Shown here: in pieces, positions 30,615-32,069 of the stretch | How positions within the stretch are numbered: position 1 is the stretch's first letter | Layout of the letters: each line of letters begins with the position of its first letter | Assembly (NCBI RefSeq): GCF_003201975.1 | Contig: NZ_QJJQ01000028.1 | Span: 1 to 32,069 of the forward strand | Source: Pseudogracilibacillus auburnensis | Lineage (GTDB): Bacteria; Bacillota; Bacilli; Bacillales; Amphibacillaceae | Length of the DNA: 32,069 nucleotides | Direction: 5' to 3' | Notes under the pieces: generated by a model | Seen by the model: only the letters and a program-made list of their open reading frames with translations | Told to the model about the DNA's origin: nothing | Databases searched by the model: none | Program-made: the position numbers and the translations under genes

Positions 30615-31778
30615 TTACAACTTTAACCCTTTCAACAACTCGATCGCTAGCTTTAATTTTTCCACCTCTTGAACGAGGGCGATACGGACAAATCCAGTGC
30701 CTTCTGTTCCGAAAACACTACCTGGCACCATGACAACCCCGACCTGTTCAATCGTTTTAAAAACGAATTTTTGATCAGCCATGTCATATGGATATTTGGC
30801 CCAAACGAACATCCCACCACTTGAAGGAGACACTTCCCAATTAAGTTCAGCTAATCCTTTCATTAGAATGTGGTGCCGTTCAGAAAATATCGTCCGTAAT
30901 CGTTCTGTAATTTCTTCTGCATGATCTAGTGCAACAATTGCTGCTTCTTGAATCGGGGAGAATGTGCCATAGTCTAAATTTGATTTTAGTTCACGTATTA
31001 TTTGAATTCCCTTTCGATTACCGACAATATAGGCAATTCTTGCACCTGCTAAACTAAAACTTTTCGATAAAGAATTAATCTCCATCCCGACTTCTTTTGC
31101 ACCCGGCGTAGATAAAAAGCTTTTTGGAGCTTCCCCCGTAAAATAATATTCTGAATAGGCTGCATCGTGTAATACGATCACATTATGTTTCCTAGCAAAT
31201 TGAACAACATGCTCAAAAAATGCTGCAGTCGGAGTCGCCGGTACTGGGTTTCCAGGTAAATTTAAAATGAGTAGTTTCGCTCTTTGGGCAATATGTTCCG
31301 GTATTTCACCAAGATTAGGCAAAAAATTATTTTCTGCACGCAGCGGCATATAATAAGGTGTTGCACCCGCTAATTTTATCCCGGCATCATAAGCGATATA
31401 GGCGGGGTTTGTCGTTAAGACAATATCACCTTCATCACAAAAAGCAAGTGGCAAATGTACGAGGCCTTCTTGTGAGCCCATCGTTTGAAGTACTTCTGTT
31501 TCGGGATCAAGCTCAACACCTGATCGACGCTCATAATAATTTGCGACCGCCTCATTAAATCGATTCGTTCCACCTAACGTATATCCATACACATCTGGCT
31601 TTGCACTTTCTTTCGATAACTTCTGTCTTACTATCTTATCTGGTGGTAAATCCGGACTACCTAAACTTAAATCAACGATATTTGCACCTTGAGCTTGTTT
31701 TTTTGCAGCGGCATCCTTCAAATCACCAAAAATAGCTGGAGAAAAGATCGACATTTTTTTAGATGGTTTCCATTTCAA
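30615..31778 (-). CDS. PLP-dependent class I/II aminotransferase (LL-DAP/PatA-like)
   Basis: A 387-residue fold-type I aminotransferase. TTG 31778 is preferred because GGGGGTTG lies about eight bases upstream and homologues begin near KWKPSKKMS; the frame extends to 31823. Family features: VDLSLGSPDLPPDKIVRQKL, TLGGTNRFNEAVANYYERRS, MGSQEGLVHLPLAFCDEGDI, ILNLPGNPVPATPT, HDAAYSEYYF, and the PLP-lysine segment INSLSKSFSLAGARIAYIVG. The end FVRIALVQEVEKLKLAIELL is complete. The sequence resembles LL-diaminopimelate aminotransferase and N-acetyl-LL-DAP aminotransferase groups, which often are general amino acid aminotransferases in Bacillaceae. No lysine genes lie nearby. Confidence 0.9.
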   Translation of the reverse strand: MKWKPSKKMSIFSPAIFGDLKDAAAKKQAQGANIVDLSLGSPDLPPDKIVRQKLSKESAKPDVYGYTLGGTNRFNEAVANYYERRSGVELDPETEVLQTMGSQEGLVHLPLAFCDEGDIVLTTNPAYIAYDAGIKLAGATPYYMPLRAENNFLPNLGEIPEHIAQRAKLLILNLPGNPVPATPTAAFFEHVVQFARKHNVIVLHDAAYSEYYFTGEAPKSFLSTPGAKEVGMEINSLSKSFSLAGARIAYIVGNRKGIQIIRELKSNLDYGTFSPIQEAAIVALDHAEEITERLRTIFSERHHILMKGLAELNWEVSPSSGGMFVWAKYPYDMADQKFVFKTIEQVGVVMVPGSVFGTEGTGFVRIALVQEVEKLKLAIELLKGLKL

Positions 31779-31921
31779 ATGAATACAACCCCCATCAATT
31801 ATTCTATACTTATATAGTATCATAGCTGATTTTTTTGTGGGGCTTTGCGTCCATATCGAACTATAATTCTATCATCCTTCTATAGAATAGGAGCTTCTCT
31901 TTTTATTTTTTGTCACACTAA

Positions 31922-32069
31922 TTTGAACCTCTCCTGACTAAAGTCACGAGATTCTTGGGAACAGAGCATACTTGAGAGCGGTGGCATACACTACCCACAG
32001 TGGTTTCTCTTATACACCAAGCTATCTCCGCAGTTCCTGCGGTTCTTGATTATTTCCTTTTTACGTTAG
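31922..32069 (-). mobile_element. Right end of a second IS200/IS605-type copy, running off the window
   Basis: The sequence matches 2606-2756 with about 90% identity in the same orientation. It includes the subterminal hairpin (31931-31950, here with a C-C mismatch in the stem) and the conserved segment ending CTTTTTACGTTAG at the window edge. tnpB would continue beyond 32069. It cannot be judged whether this copy is complete. It could supply TnpB for both copies. Confidence 0.75.
31951..32069 (-). ncRNA. Putative omega-RNA scaffold of the second IS copy (partial)
   Basis: The same structured segment as in the first copy. The stem CCGCAG-TTC-CTGCGG (32028-32042) replaces CCGTAG-TTC-CTACGG. 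One base pair changed from T-A to C-G with pairing kept. The predicted guide would be the DNA next to the right end, just left of 31922. Confidence 0.45.

Overview
The window is low-GC Firmicute DNA. Protein families, AGGAGG-type ribosome binding sites, TTG/GTG starts and a class D sortase all suggest a Bacillaceae member, probably a salt-tolerant one (NhaC-type antiporter, BrnQ-type carrier). I see no rRNA, tRNA or CRISPR. The ground is a mix of intact operons and decaying genes, with two copies of one IS200/IS605-type element at about 2.6-3.3 kb and at the right edge.

Layout. 1-3.3 kb is worn: an unidentified partial frame, a small membrane protein, a truncated CPBP protease-like gene, a twice-frameshifted MerR regulator, an intact GNAT acetyltransferase, and an IS605-type relic inserted exactly at the GNAT stop codon. 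3.4-7.6 kb is an amino-acid catabolic locus: an XRE-cupin regulator and a BrnQ carrier on the minus strand, divergent from an ornithine cyclodeaminase/ketimine reductase-family enzyme and a proline dehydrogenase. The divergent promoters carry matching copies of one operator. 8-12.2 kb holds an NhaC antiporter, a polysaccharide deacetylase lipoprotein, a PhnB-like VOC protein and the C-terminal half of an MFS transporter. 12.3-15.7 kb holds a TetR regulator divergent from an ABC-2 exporter pair, with a perfect palindrome between them, then a DUF1697 protein. 15.9-19.7 kb holds an OmpR-type two-component system divergent from a DUF418 membrane protein across a 52-bp palindrome. 19.7-20.7 kb is a heavily decayed HExxH metallopeptidase gene.

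The most interesting unit is the minus-strand cluster from 28.5 to 21.1 kb: sulfatase, formylglycine-generating enzyme (FGE), TauC/SsuC-type permease, TauB/SsuB-type ATPase, TauA/SsuA-type lipoprotein, a polytopic histidine kinase and a LuxR/NarL-type response regulator. Intergenic gaps are short or overlapping up to the lipoprotein. I infer a self-contained system that imports a sulfate ester or related organosulfur compound, matures its own sulfatase, cleaves the ester in the cytoplasm and controls itself through its own membrane sensor. The substrate cannot be read from sequence.

28.8-31.8 kb contains a class D sortase, an OsmC-like protein, a histidine phosphatase and a PLP aminotransferase, followed by the 3' end of the second IS605-type copy. 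The two IS ends differ by a compensatory base-pair change, which supports a conserved RNA stem (omega-RNA-like scaffold).
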